Positions 1 through 6,452 of a stretch of DNA of 9,808 nt are shown here, piece after piece. Source of the stretch: Candidatus Brocadia sp. (GTDB taxonomy: Bacteria; Planctomycetota; Brocadiia; Brocadiales; Brocadiaceae). The position numbers and the translations under genes were made by a program. The notes under the pieces are model-generated. The model worked only from the letters and a program-made list of their open reading frames with translations. It had not been told where the DNA came from and did not search any database. Each line of letters starts with the position of its first letter. Position 1 is the first letter of the stretch. Location of the stretch: contig JAUQXU010000209.1 of NCBI GenBank assembly GCA_030837935.1, forward strand, positions 1 to 9,808, given 5' to 3'.

Positions 1-1
1 C

Positions 2-505
2 TCCACCTATCGGATCGTGGCCGCGTGCCCGAAGGGTTTCAAGTCGCGCGGCAAATACAAGATCACGAGCTACTTCATCGCGGACGAATCCCAGTTCCCC
101 GCGCGGCCTACGGAGAAAGACCCCTGCGGCCTGACGGGGACGTTCAGGGAGCAATTCCTGCATAGGACGAAGGGCGATCCGCCGCTCGGCGTAGACATGG
201 AGGGCAGCGGCCTCACGCTTTCAGGAAAGTTTATTAACGTTGCTGGTAAGGGCTGCTACAAGGAGGTGTCGCAACCATTGGGCAAGGGCAACCGGCCGCT
301 GACCGTGGGGAGCTCAGTCGCCGTCGACAAGGCCGATATCCCGATCGGCACCCAGTTGCTGATTGAGGACTTGGGGCCGCGGGTCGCCGACGACGTCGGT
401 GGTGGGATCAAAGGCAAAGAGATAGACGAATACAAGGGGCCCTTCGACAAGGCGAAGGACACGACTCTCGCGAACAAGCTCGTGTGTCAGAAGGAGAAGC
501 CGTGA
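2..505 (+). CDS. 3D-domain (double-psi beta-barrel) protein, 5' end outside window
   Basis: The frame is open from the left edge. A GTG at 17 could be a start, but the codons before it (S-T-Y-R-I) have no stop and there is no visible ribosome binding site, so the gene probably begins outside the window. Counting from that GTG, residues about 95-150 resemble the 3D domain, named for three conserved aspartates, found in MltA-type lytic transglycosylases and related cell-wall proteins. The visible pieces are VGSSVAVDKADIPIGTQLLI, then ADDVGGGIKGKEIDEYKG with D125, D126 and D137. No signal peptide can be judged because the N terminus is missing. A role in peptidoglycan cleavage or cell-envelope work is inferred from the family only. 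The gene is GC-rich, with codons unlike the AT-rich csm genes, and an attC-like site lies 106 bases beyond its stop, so it looks like an integron cassette gene. Confidence 0.6.
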   Translation, partial: STYRIVAACPKGFKSRGKYKITSYFIADESQFPARPTEKDPCGLTGTFREQFLHRTKGDPPLGVDMEGSGLTLSGKFINVAGKGCYKEVSQPLGKGNRPLTVGSSVAVDKADIPIGTQLLIEDLGPRVADDVGGGIKGKEIDEYKGPFDKAKDTTLANKLVCQKEKP

Positions 506-574
506 CGGCCCACCTGCTCGTGGCCGTGCTCACGTTGGAGAACGGCACGTGGAGAAGGCAGGGAAATTCCGAGT

Positions 575-597
575 GATTTATAGGGGACAGACCACGA
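575..597. repeat. Fragment resembling a dispersed REP/transposon end
   Basis: The stretch containing GGGGACAGACCACGATTA, with TGATTTAT just before it, resembles a short sequence I recall as dispersed through many environmental bacterial genomes beside REP-associated Y1 transposases. It lies between the stop of the 3D-domain gene and the attC-like site. It is not part of a recognisable gene here. The identification rests on memory of the motif, not on a comparison within this window. Confidence 0.3.
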
Positions 598-611
598 TTA
601 AAGGCAGCTTT

Positions 612-676
612 GCCTAACGAATGCTTTGAGAGGGACGCGGCAAACAGCGCCGCGCCCCTCAAGCATAGCGTTATAC
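612..676 (+). other. Candidate integron attC recombination site
   Basis: The left core GCCTAAC (612-618) matches the RYYYAAC consensus exactly. The right core GTTATAC (670-676) matches GTTRRRY except for one base. Between them is an imperfect palindrome. TAACG pairs with CGTTA. An unpaired central spacer (A620 against A667-G668) follows. ATGCTT pairs with AAGCAT, GAG with CTC, GGG with CCC and CGCGGC with GCCGCG. The loop is 642-648. Single unpaired bases T627, A631 and A635 all sit on the left arm, as expected for the extrahelical bases that give attC its strand polarity. The length of 65 bp is within the usual range. IntI integrases recombine the folded bottom strand of such sites. The position just after a plus-strand gene is the normal cassette order. 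It could instead be a chance or terminator-like hairpin, but the paired cores argue against that. Confidence 0.7.
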
Positions 677-802
677 TGGAATATATACTAATCTCAAAAC
701 CTTCTAATTCATACTTGCGTTATTGATAAAATAACACTGTTTCCTGTAATAGATATCCCTGCATATAGAATCTTCCTCTCCTAATTATCAAAATTGAAAA
801 TC

Positions 803-1873
803 CTATGCATCAAGATAATTCAACCGTTTGATAGCGTCCATCTTCTCACTGTTTCCCACCTTCGATTGTTTGAGGGCCTTTCTTAATATTTCAATGGAAC
901 GATCATAAACTGCCTTATCAACAGGGAACGGATGTCCATCCTTACCACCATGCGCAAAGCTATATCTTACAGGGTCATTGAAACTCGGGGCTTTACCATA
1001 GACAATCTCTGAGATCAAAGCCAGGGCACGAATGGTCTTTGGTCCCACTCCTTCAATGCCAAGCAAGGATTCAAAATTTTTGGGGACGGTTTCATAGGTT
1101 TTTATGAATATCTTGTAAAGTCTATCAGGATGAATATCATGAACATCGACGTGATGACGGGATGGAAGATGCAAGTTCTGCATCTTCTTTATTTCACTTA
1201 CTAAGGTATCCGGTTTTACCTGGGAAAGTATGACCGTCATCTTTCTTGCCTCTTCACTTTCCCCGGCTACCATATTCAAGGCATTTCCCCTGGAATCACA
1301 ACAAATGGCCTGATGTGGTTCCACCACAAAATTTGTAACCTTACTACCCAACCAATGGTACCGGCGGGCATACTTATTGACATCATTCATTCCCTGCTGA
1401 ACAACTGCCCAGTCCCCGGACTTTGTGAAGATGAACGAATGGTGATAGAGCTGATACCCATCCTGCACGGCGCTACTATCAACCTTGGCACTCATACGGC
1501 TGGCATAAACGAGTTTTTCAGGATCACATGACAAGTGGTCACCCACACCCACAATCTCTGATGGCGTCTTTCGGGAAGTCCCGCCCTTGCCTCCGGCAAT
1601 GAAAAGTCCCAGTTCCTTCTCAAGCCCCTTGATCCCTTCTTTCAGCGCCCCACAGGTGGTCGTCGTTACACCACTCGAATGCCAGTCAAATCCCAACACA
1701 CAGCCCAATGCCTGGAACCAGAACGGGTCAGAAAGTCTTTTGGGCATTTCCTGAGGGCCATATTCGCTTACGATGGCAATGGTGATCTCCCGTGCAAGGC
1801 GTTTCATTCGCTGGAATAGCCAAGACGGCGCCTTTCCCCCGTGAAGCGGCAGATGAGCGATACCTGTTTTCAT
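803..1873 (-). CDS. DUF763 domain protein
   Basis: This 356-residue protein of unknown function fits the DUF763 family, which I know from archaea and scattered, often thermophilic, bacteria. Recognisable family features are the N-terminal MKTGIAHLPLHGGKAP, the segment around residues 50-75 (DPFWFQALGCVLGFDWHSSG) and residues 299-320 (NDPVRYSFAHGGKDGHPFPV). Residues 271-287 (LGIEGVGPKTIRALALI) look like a helix-hairpin-helix, a motif that binds DNA backbone in glycosylases and nucleases, so a DNA-related role is a reasonable but unproven inference. No signal peptide or membrane segment is seen. The ATG at 1871-1873 gives the expected family N terminus; its ribosome binding site is weak (TAGGG about 12 bases upstream). 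The gene is divergent from cas6 and shares a 164-bp intergenic region with it. Whether it belongs functionally to the CRISPR locus cannot be told. Confidence 0.85.
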   Translation of the reverse strand: MKTGIAHLPLHGGKAPSWLFQRMKRLAREITIAIVSEYGPQEMPKRLSDPFWFQALGCVLGFDWHSSGVTTTTCGALKEGIKGLEKELGLFIAGGKGGTSRKTPSEIVGVGDHLSCDPEKLVYASRMSAKVDSSAVQDGYQLYHHSFIFTKSGDWAVVQQGMNDVNKYARRYHWLGSKVTNFVVEPHQAICCDSRGNALNMVAGESEEARKMTVILSQVKPDTLVSEIKKMQNLHLPSRHHVDVHDIHPDRLYKIFIKTYETVPKNFESLLGIEGVGPKTIRALALISEIVYGKAPSFNDPVRYSFAHGGKDGHPFPVDKAVYDRSIEILRKALKQSKVGNSEKMDAIKRLNYLDA

Positions 1874-1895
1874 ATGATAATATTACCCTATAAAA

Positions 1896-1924
1896 ATTAT
1901 AAGTGCAAAAGTTAAAAAACAAAA
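1896..1924 (-). promoter_or_regulatory. Possible promoter of the DUF763 gene
   Basis: On the minus strand a perfect TATAAT (complement of 1896-1901) lies about 22 bases before the DUF763 start codon. The -35 region 17 bases upstream is poor (TTTTGT, complement of 1919-1924). The resulting leader would be very short. The call rests mainly on the -10 box in an AT-rich region, where such boxes also arise by chance. Confidence 0.35.
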
Positions 1925-1937
1925 TTCAAATTTACTG

Positions 1938-1966
1938 TTGCTTTTTTATCGAGATATTCGCATAAT
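1938..1966 (+). promoter_or_regulatory. Possible sigma70-type promoter of cas6
   Basis: TTGCTT (1938-1943) and CATAAT (1961-1966) are separated by exactly 17 bases. The -10 box matches TATAAT at five of six positions and the -35 matches TTGACA at three. Transcription would start near 1973, leaving a leader of about 65 bases before the cas6 ATG. It lies between the divergent DUF763 and cas6 genes, where a cas6 promoter is needed. Confidence 0.42.
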
Positions 1967-2037
1967 TCCAACACATTGTTCTTTACGGGATTCGTTTCAG
2001 TACCAATCACGGAGAATCCTTTTTTATTGGGCATTCT

Positions 2038-3120
2038 ATGCTCGAAACACTTCGGGTTGCAAAATTCAGGTTTGGCGTCTGCGTTAAAGAACCTATACGC
2101 TTCCCTGCTTATAAAGGCGCTGTCTTTCGCGGCGGTTTTGGATACGCCTTTAAAGGGGTTGTTTGCGTTATCAGGAACAAGGCATGCGATGACTGCCTTT
2201 TGAAGCAGAAGTGTATCTATTCATACATTTTTGAGACCCCGCCACCTGAAGATACCGAAATGCTTCGGCTCTATCCCAAAGTGCCTCATCCCTTTGTCAT
2301 CGAACCCCCGATTACCGAAAAACAGACCTTTAACCCCGGCGAAGAATTCCCCTTCCACCTGATCCTCATCGGTAGCGCCATAGACTACCTGCCCTATTTT
2401 ATCTATACCTTTACCGAATTGGGCAAGAAAGGGATTGGACAGGGCAGGGGCAAATACGACCTACTGCAGGTCGAAGGCATAGGTTTGGATAACGAAGCGG
2501 TCCAGATTTACCATAATAAAACCCAAACACTCACCAGCCATTATCCCATCATACAAGCGCGTCAATTTGTCCAAAGAAATAGGGAAAACCGCTCTATACC
2601 AAACTGCAATAAGGCATTCTCATCTGAGCAAGATAAAAACAGAGCAGTTTCCTCCCCTTGCGAAGGAGAGGATAAAGGTGGGGTTCAAAATTTGACTCAG
2701 GAGGATAGTTCTCAGGGAAATAGCTGTAATAACAAGGTAACCATTTCGCTATTAACCCCTCTACGACTCCGTTTTGACGTTTATATAACCGACAAGATCG
2801 AATTTCATGTGCTCATCAGGAACCTCCTGCGCCGCATCTCCTCTTTATCCTATTTCCATTGTAACGAAAAACTGGAGATAGATTTTAAAGGTCTGATCGA
2901 AAAGGCCAGCAAAGTAAAGCAAATAGCATCTGATATTCACTGGTTCGACTGGAAACGATACTCCACAAGGCAGGATGCATGGATGTCGCTCGGCGGTGTC
3001 ACGGGCACTGTTTCATACGAGGGAGATTTGACAGAATTCATGTCCCTTCTAAAGTTGGGTGAATATGTGCATGTGGGAAAAGGGACGTCGTTTGGATTGG
3101 GGAAGTATGAGATTGTATAA
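2038..3120 (+). CDS. cas6: CRISPR pre-crRNA endoribonuclease Cas6
   Basis: A 360-residue RAMP protein of the Cas6 family that carries the Cas6 C-terminal domain. Cas6 binds the CRISPR repeat in pre-crRNA and cuts it without metal, giving intermediates that load into Csm complexes. The N-terminal half has the cysteine set C50-x2-C53-x5-C59 followed by IYSYIFETP, typical of this branch, and the segment KKGIGQGRGKYDLLQVEGIG. The second half opens with KVTISLLTPLRLRF (residues 233-246) and ends with the glycine-rich loop VHVGKGTSFGLGKYEIV. The linker between the halves (about residues 178-232) is low-complexity and contains a dispersed repeat read in frame. The catalytic histidine cannot be assigned by eye. 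The ATG at 2038 is the only in-frame ATG before the conserved region. The nearest GGAG (2011-2014) is too far upstream to serve it well, so translation initiation is uncertain. A 528-bp gap separates it from cas10. Confidence 0.92.
   Translation: MLETLRVAKFRFGVCVKEPIRFPAYKGAVFRGGFGYAFKGVVCVIRNKACDDCLLKQKCIYSYIFETPPPEDTEMLRLYPKVPHPFVIEPPITEKQTFNPGEEFPFHLILIGSAIDYLPYFIYTFTELGKKGIGQGRGKYDLLQVEGIGLDNEAVQIYHNKTQTLTSHYPIIQARQFVQRNRENRSIPNCNKAFSSEQDKNRAVSSPCEGEDKGGVQNLTQEDSSQGNSCNNKVTISLLTPLRLRFDVYITDKIEFHVLIRNLLRRISSLSYFHCNEKLEIDFKGLIEKASKVKQIASDIHWFDWKRYSTRQDAWMSLGGVTGTVSYEGDLTEFMSLLKLGEYVHVGKGTSFGLGKYEIV
2651..2683 (+). repeat. Dispersed palindromic repeat read in frame inside cas6
   Basis: A hairpin, CCTC / GAGG and CCTT / AAGG around a GCG loop with one mismatch, is followed by a GGTGGGG tail. 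The same architecture (CCCTC hairpin, then GGTGAGGGG) occurs at 3566-3590 outside any gene, and I recall the pattern as a widespread intergenic repeat. In cas6 it encodes residues 205-216, SSPCEGEDKGGV, without breaking the frame. It falls in the linker between the two Cas6 domains, where an insertion should be tolerated. Confidence 0.55.
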
Positions 3121-3200
3121 ACGCTCTTCATCACGGAAACAGAGGGGGTACATAGACAAAAGAAGGGGACTGGATAATTTCGGAAAGGATGGGTGGTACA

Positions 3201-3243
3201 GACAAACCATGTCCCTGCATGTATTAAGCAGGGATCGTTTGTC
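3201..3243. repeat. Long hairpin between cas6 and cas10
   Basis: GACAAAC (3201-3207) pairs with GTTTGTC (3237-3243), and TCCCTGC (3212-3218) with GCAGGGA (3228-3234). The stems are separated by a small internal loop (CATG against TC) and capped by a 9-base AT-rich loop. That makes 14 base pairs. It begins 81 bases after the cas6 stop and no T-tract follows, so it is not a standard intrinsic terminator. It could be a REP-type element, a processed RNA structure or a terminator of another type. Confidence 0.5.
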
Positions 3244-3317
3244 CGTCTTTGATAGTGAATCATTGATGTGCGGTTTCTATTTACAGCAGGGGACACGGAG
3301 ATTAAGTTTAATAAAAT

Positions 3318-3395
3318 GCCCAAAGGGCAGAAAGCATATAGCCAGGGGTGAAGCCCCTGGAAACGAAGGTAACATATAATCAACCCCAAAGGGGT
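3318..3395. repeat. Cluster of three small palindromes
   Basis: GCCC-AAA-GGGC (3318-3328), CCAGGGG-TGAAG-CCCCTGG (3342-3360, a perfect 7-bp stem) and ACCCC-AAA-GGGGT (3383-3395) follow one another within 78 bases. I recall similar strings (AGGGGTGAAGCCCCTGG, CCCCAAAGGGGTGAAAG) as dispersed intergenic repeats in environmental genomes. The three units differ in sequence and spacing, so this is not a CRISPR array. Confidence 0.55.
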
Positions 3396-3508
3396 GAAAG
3401 AAAAAGGATTTTTTTACAAGGCGATGCCAGAAAAGGCAAAGAGGATAAGGGAAAGGCTTTTTTCGTGAAATGTGTCCGATTCCCCATAATCAAGAGCACG
3501 TCACGAGT

Positions 3509-3530
3509 CTTCGTTCTGAGCTTGTCGAAG
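3509..3530. repeat. CTGAGCTTGTCGAAG-type dispersed element
   Basis: CTTCG (3509-3513) pairs with CGAAG (3526-3530) around TTCTGAGCTTGT. The core CTGAGCTTGTCGAAG is a short element I know as very widely dispersed in bacterial and archaeal genomes. Function is unknown. It is one of several repeat fragments in this interval. Confidence 0.5.
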
Positions 3531-3565
3531 GATCAGTCAAATGAGGGGTGAATGGGCGAGATTTT

Positions 3566-3590
3566 CCCTCTAAAAAGAGGGGTGAGGGGC
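3566..3590 (+). repeat. REP/MITE-like hairpin with GGTGAGGGG tail
   Basis: CCCTC (3566-3570) and GAGGG (3577-3581) flank TAAAAA, and the tail GTGAGGGGC follows. The layout of pyrimidine-rich arm, purine-rich arm and GGTG(A)GGGG tail matches the copy inside cas6 at 2651-2683, so both probably belong to one repeat class. Confidence 0.45.
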
Positions 3591-3597
3591 GTGTTGC

Positions 3598-3619
3598 ACG
3601 GTCACGGAGTACGGTCACG
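3598..3619 (+). repeat. Short direct repeat ACGGTCACG
   Basis: ACGGTCACG occurs at 3598-3606 and again at 3611-3619, a 13-base period, with a related CGTCACGAGTC further left near 3499-3509. It looks like the remnant of a short tandem repeat. It ends about 30 bases before the cas10 start codon, so a regulatory (operator) role is conceivable but not supported otherwise. Confidence 0.35.
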
Positions 3620-3648
3620 AATAACGAACAAATTACCGGAGAAAAACT

Positions 3649-6033
3649 ATGGATGAAAGACAGAAAAGGGAATGTCAGACGGTAGTGCTTGCTGGACTGT
3701 TGCATGATATTGGAAAGTTTTATCAAAGAGGACTGGAAAAAGGAAGAGGAGACCATCAACATTTAGGTGAAGAGTGTTTTAATCAGTATATTGCAGAAAA
3801 ATTATCACCCTTACTTTCACAAGATGAAATAGGAACTATTAGAAGCGCTATCAATAATCATCATGAGTATGAAAAATTTGTAACTCCATCGGACTGCATT
3901 TCTGCAGGCATGGAAAGGATTGCATTGGATAATGACGAGTGTGGAGAACCATCAAAAGAACGACTTCTGTCGGTTTTCGAGAGATTATCTCTGATAAACA
4001 ATACAAAGAAAACAAATGAATATGCCTATTACTTAAAACCTTTGTCTCTTACAAGGAACGATTTGTTCCCCTTTAAATATTCTGAAAAGAACTTAAAAGA
4101 TGAATATAGACAGTTATGGGACTGTTTTGTAAATGAGGTTAAAGATATCCCCGCATCCAGCATTCATTCCTATCTGAATACAATCTATTCCCTTCTACAA
4201 AAATATACCTGGTGCGTTCCCAGTGCTACGTACAAGGATGAACCTGATATTTCACTTTTTGACCACGCCAAAACTACTGCCGCCATCGTCGGGTGCCTTT
4301 ATCACTGCGAAATACGGGATGAATCTTCTGATGATAAATTTCTCGTCGTTGGAGGCGATATATCAGGAATTCAAACCTTTATCTACAGGATTACAAAGGC
4401 AGAGGGAGTTAAAGGTATCTCAAAGATGCTGAGAGGACGGTCGTTTTATTTACTTTTGCTTCAGGATGTAATTGCAAGGCATATCATAGAACAGTTTGGT
4501 TTATTTAGCATAAATATTCTGTACAGTGGAGGTGGAAGGTTTGAATTGCTCCTTCCCAACACCGGAGAATCCAAACAAATATTAAACAGTATTCAGATCG
4601 GTATCAATAAATGGCTCTTCAATAGGTATGGAGGCGAATTGGGATTGGTGCTTGAAAGTGTTGAAGCAAATCAAAATACATTAAAAGACTACAGCGATTT
4701 ATTGTTGAAATTAAATGATAATTTGGCAATTGCAAAAAAAAAGAAGTTTTTGTCTTCTTTTACAGACTCTGCCTTCTGGATTGAAGAAACACCCGACAGG
4801 AGTGTAATTAAAGTCTGCAAGGCTTGTGGTATCAGCGCAGTAACAAATGATGATCCATGTGAGCTTTGCGATCTACACAAAGAGATAGGCGGCAAGCTTC
4901 CGGATACTTCGTGCCTGATTTTCGTGAATAAGGATTTGGAAAATATAGATGGCTTGCTCATTCCTTTTGGTGATTTTGGTACGGTTTACCTGCTGGAAGA
5001 TGACAACAGGATGACCGGAAAATTGCTAAAATCAGAAAAGATTTTGGCTATCGAAAGGATAAATAAACTTGATAATCTGCAAACAGGATTTCGTTTCATC
5101 GGAAACACTGCGCCTGTGGCAAACGCAGATTTTTCAATCGGCGATGACCAGACTGATGAAGATAAACAAGTAAAAAAAGGTAATGTCTTGAGTTTTGAAA
5201 TTATAGCCGATGCAAGTATTGGGGATAAGAGGCTTGGTATACTGAAAATGGATGTTGATCATCTGGGGCTTATCTTTACCCTTGGACTTGAAGAACAACA
5301 ACATTCCAAAAGAAAGTCTATATCAAGGATTGCTGCATTAAGCCGTTCAATGGACATGTTTTTTGGTGGGTACCTGAATACGATATGTAATGAAATCTTT
5401 GAGCAGTGGAAGAATGAATCCGAATGGGAACATAGAGGCAAAGTAACACAGATTTTCTATATTGTCTATTCAGGTGGTGACGACCTCCTGATAATTGGCC
5501 CCTGGAGTGAAATGGCAAAACTTGCACTAAAAATTCAGGATGAATTCAAGGCTTATACCTGTCATAATCCCGATATAAACATTTCTGCCGGGATATTCCT
5601 CTGTAAACCTAAATATCCCATAAGCCTTGCGGCAAAGGCTGCCGGCGAGCAATTGGATACTTCTAAAGATAATGGCAGAAAACGAATAACTCTCTTTAGT
5701 GATACAGTGGAATGGAAAGTTAATGGTGAAATATGCATAAAAGAGTTGCTAGATTTTGGCGAGGATTTATACAGCCACATTAACAGTGACGATTCCAGGA
5801 AAAAACTGCCCCGGGGCTTTGTTCACGGATTATTGAGAAAACACAAACAGTACAATGGTGGGCAAGACCCAAATTTTATCCCTGCCGTTATTTATCAGTT
5901 GGCAAGGAATGTTAAAGATGATGGACTAAGGAATAAATTAAAAAAAACACTGATTACAGATAAAAGTTGTTATTTTAAACATATTAAAATACCGGCAAGT
6001 TATGCCTTGTTAAAATCAAGAAAGGGGGGTTAA
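3649..6033 (+). CDS. csm1: Type III-A Csm complex large subunit Cas10/Csm1
   Basis: This 794-residue subunit is the signalling and DNA-cutting core of the Csm complex. The N-terminal HD nuclease region shows LLHDIGK with H19-D20, then H36/H38 and the NNHHEYEKF histidines, consistent with ssDNA cleavage. The first palm domain has VVGGDISGIQTF (235-244). A zinc-binding pair follows, C390-x2-C393 and C404-x2-C407. The second palm has LKMDVDHLG (532-540) and YSGGDDLLI with GGDD at 609-612, the catalytic motif that makes cyclic oligoadenylate from ATP once target RNA is bound. Both activities therefore look intact, and the length is normal for the family. The start is supported by GGAG (3638-3641) seven bases before the ATG. 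A run of nine A residues (4734-4742) lies mid-gene. A G-rich stretch just before the stop can serve as the ribosome binding site of csm2, which starts two bases after the stop. Confidence 0.97.
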   Translation: MDERQKRECQTVVLAGLLHDIGKFYQRGLEKGRGDHQHLGEECFNQYIAEKLSPLLSQDEIGTIRSAINNHHEYEKFVTPSDCISAGMERIALDNDECGEPSKERLLSVFERLSLINNTKKTNEYAYYLKPLSLTRNDLFPFKYSEKNLKDEYRQLWDCFVNEVKDIPASSIHSYLNTIYSLLQKYTWCVPSATYKDEPDISLFDHAKTTAAIVGCLYHCEIRDESSDDKFLVVGGDISGIQTFIYRITKAEGVKGISKMLRGRSFYLLLLQDVIARHIIEQFGLFSINILYSGGGRFELLLPNTGESKQILNSIQIGINKWLFNRYGGELGLVLESVEANQNTLKDYSDLLLKLNDNLAIAKKKKFLSSFTDSAFWIEETPDRSVIKVCKACGISAVTNDDPCELCDLHKEIGGKLPDTSCLIFVNKDLENIDGLLIPFGDFGTVYLLEDDNRMTGKLLKSEKILAIERINKLDNLQTGFRFIGNTAPVANADFSIGDDQTDEDKQVKKGNVLSFEIIADASIGDKRLGILKMDVDHLGLIFTLGLEEQQHSKRKSISRIAALSRSMDMFFGGYLNTICNEIFEQWKNESEWEHRGKVTQIFYIVYSGGDDLLIIGPWSEMAKLALKIQDEFKAYTCHNPDINISAGIFLCKPKYPISLAAKAAGEQLDTSKDNGRKRITLFSDTVEWKVNGEICIKELLDFGEDLYSHINSDDSRKKLPRGFVHGLLRKHKQYNGGQDPNFIPAVIYQLARNVKDDGLRNKLKKTLITDKSCYFKHIKIPASYALLKSRKGG

Positions 6034-6035
6034 AA

Positions 6036-6449
6036 ATGCCAGAAATAACTATTGATAATGTGAAGCAAAGGATTCAATCTCTTAGAACATTTTCGACTAT
6101 TGATCCTGAATTTTATGCAAAAGAAAATGGCGCAGCGCATATAATAGCAAAAGACGTAGGAGAAAAAATGAAAGTTACACAATTACGCAAATTTTTTGGT
6201 CATATTAAGCAGATACAGGCAAAGTATAAAGGCAAAAAAGATGACGTCAAAGTAGAAAAAGGTGAACTGTATCTCTTAATGCCTGAACTTGCTTATGCAC
6301 TAGGAAGACAGCTCATTAGTAAAGACTTTTATGAGTTGATGAAGATAAGTCTCAACCCGGAAAAAATACCAACGGTTAAGGATTTTAATTGTTTTGTAGA
6401 TTTTCTCTCTGCGGTGCTTGCCTATCATAAAATGGGAAAGGGGGATTAG
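6036..6449 (+). CDS. csm2: Type III-A Csm complex small subunit Csm2
   Basis: A 137-residue, mostly helical, lysine-rich protein in the standard csm2 position between cas10 and csm3. Csm2 copies form the inner filament alongside the Csm3 backbone and contact the crRNA-target duplex. The recognisable family segment is MKVTQLRKFFGHIKQI (residues 45-60), and the C-terminal part (NCFVDFLSAVLAYHKM) also fits. It has no catalytic residues, as expected. The ATG follows the cas10 stop after two bases, with the AAGGGGGG of the cas10 3' end as Shine-Dalgarno, so the two are translationally coupled. Its own 3' end (AAAGGGGGA) plays the same part for csm3. Confidence 0.93.
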   Translation: MPEITIDNVKQRIQSLRTFSTIDPEFYAKENGAAHIIAKDVGEKMKVTQLRKFFGHIKQIQAKYKGKKDDVKVEKGELYLLMPELAYALGRQLISKDFYELMKISLNPEKIPTVKDFNCFVDFLSAVLAYHKMGKGD

Positions 6450-6452
6450 AAA

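Larger units (their letters stand above)
3121..3648. other. Non-coding repeat-rich interval between cas6 and cas10
   Basis: No credible gene is seen in these 528 bases; the short open frames here have no recognisable product and run through repeats. The interval holds a 14-bp-stem hairpin at 3201-3243, three small palindromes at 3318-3395, a CTGAGCTTGTCGAAG-type element at 3509-3530, a REP/MITE-like hairpin at 3566-3590 and a 9-bp direct repeat at 3598-3619. No clear promoter for cas10 was found, although the break from cas6 suggests one is needed. Confidence 0.6.

Noticed and set aside
408..662. Minus-strand open frame across the attC region
   Set aside because: It overlaps the plus-strand 3D-domain gene and the palindrome, has low-complexity Ser/Arg/Cys-rich content and no recognisable domain.
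715..737. Terminator for the DUF763 gene (GTTAT / ATAAC hairpin)
   Set aside because: Only five base pairs, AT-rich, about 70 bases past the stop and without a T-tract; too weak to call.
1313..1531. Plus-strand open frame inside the DUF763 gene
   Set aside because: It lies antisense to a well-supported family protein and has no ribosome binding site or recognisable product.
3201..3243. Intrinsic terminator for cas6
   Set aside because: The stem is strong but no run of T follows on either strand, so it was kept only as a hairpin.
2937..3389. Minus-strand 150-codon frame across the cas6 end and the repeat interval
   Set aside because: It is antisense to conserved Cas6 C-terminal sequence and runs through repeats; the translation shows no domain.
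3318..3395. Possible CRISPR repeats in the cas6-cas10 gap
   Set aside because: The palindromes differ from each other in sequence and length and have no regular spacing; no repeat of 25-40 bp recurs anywhere in the window.
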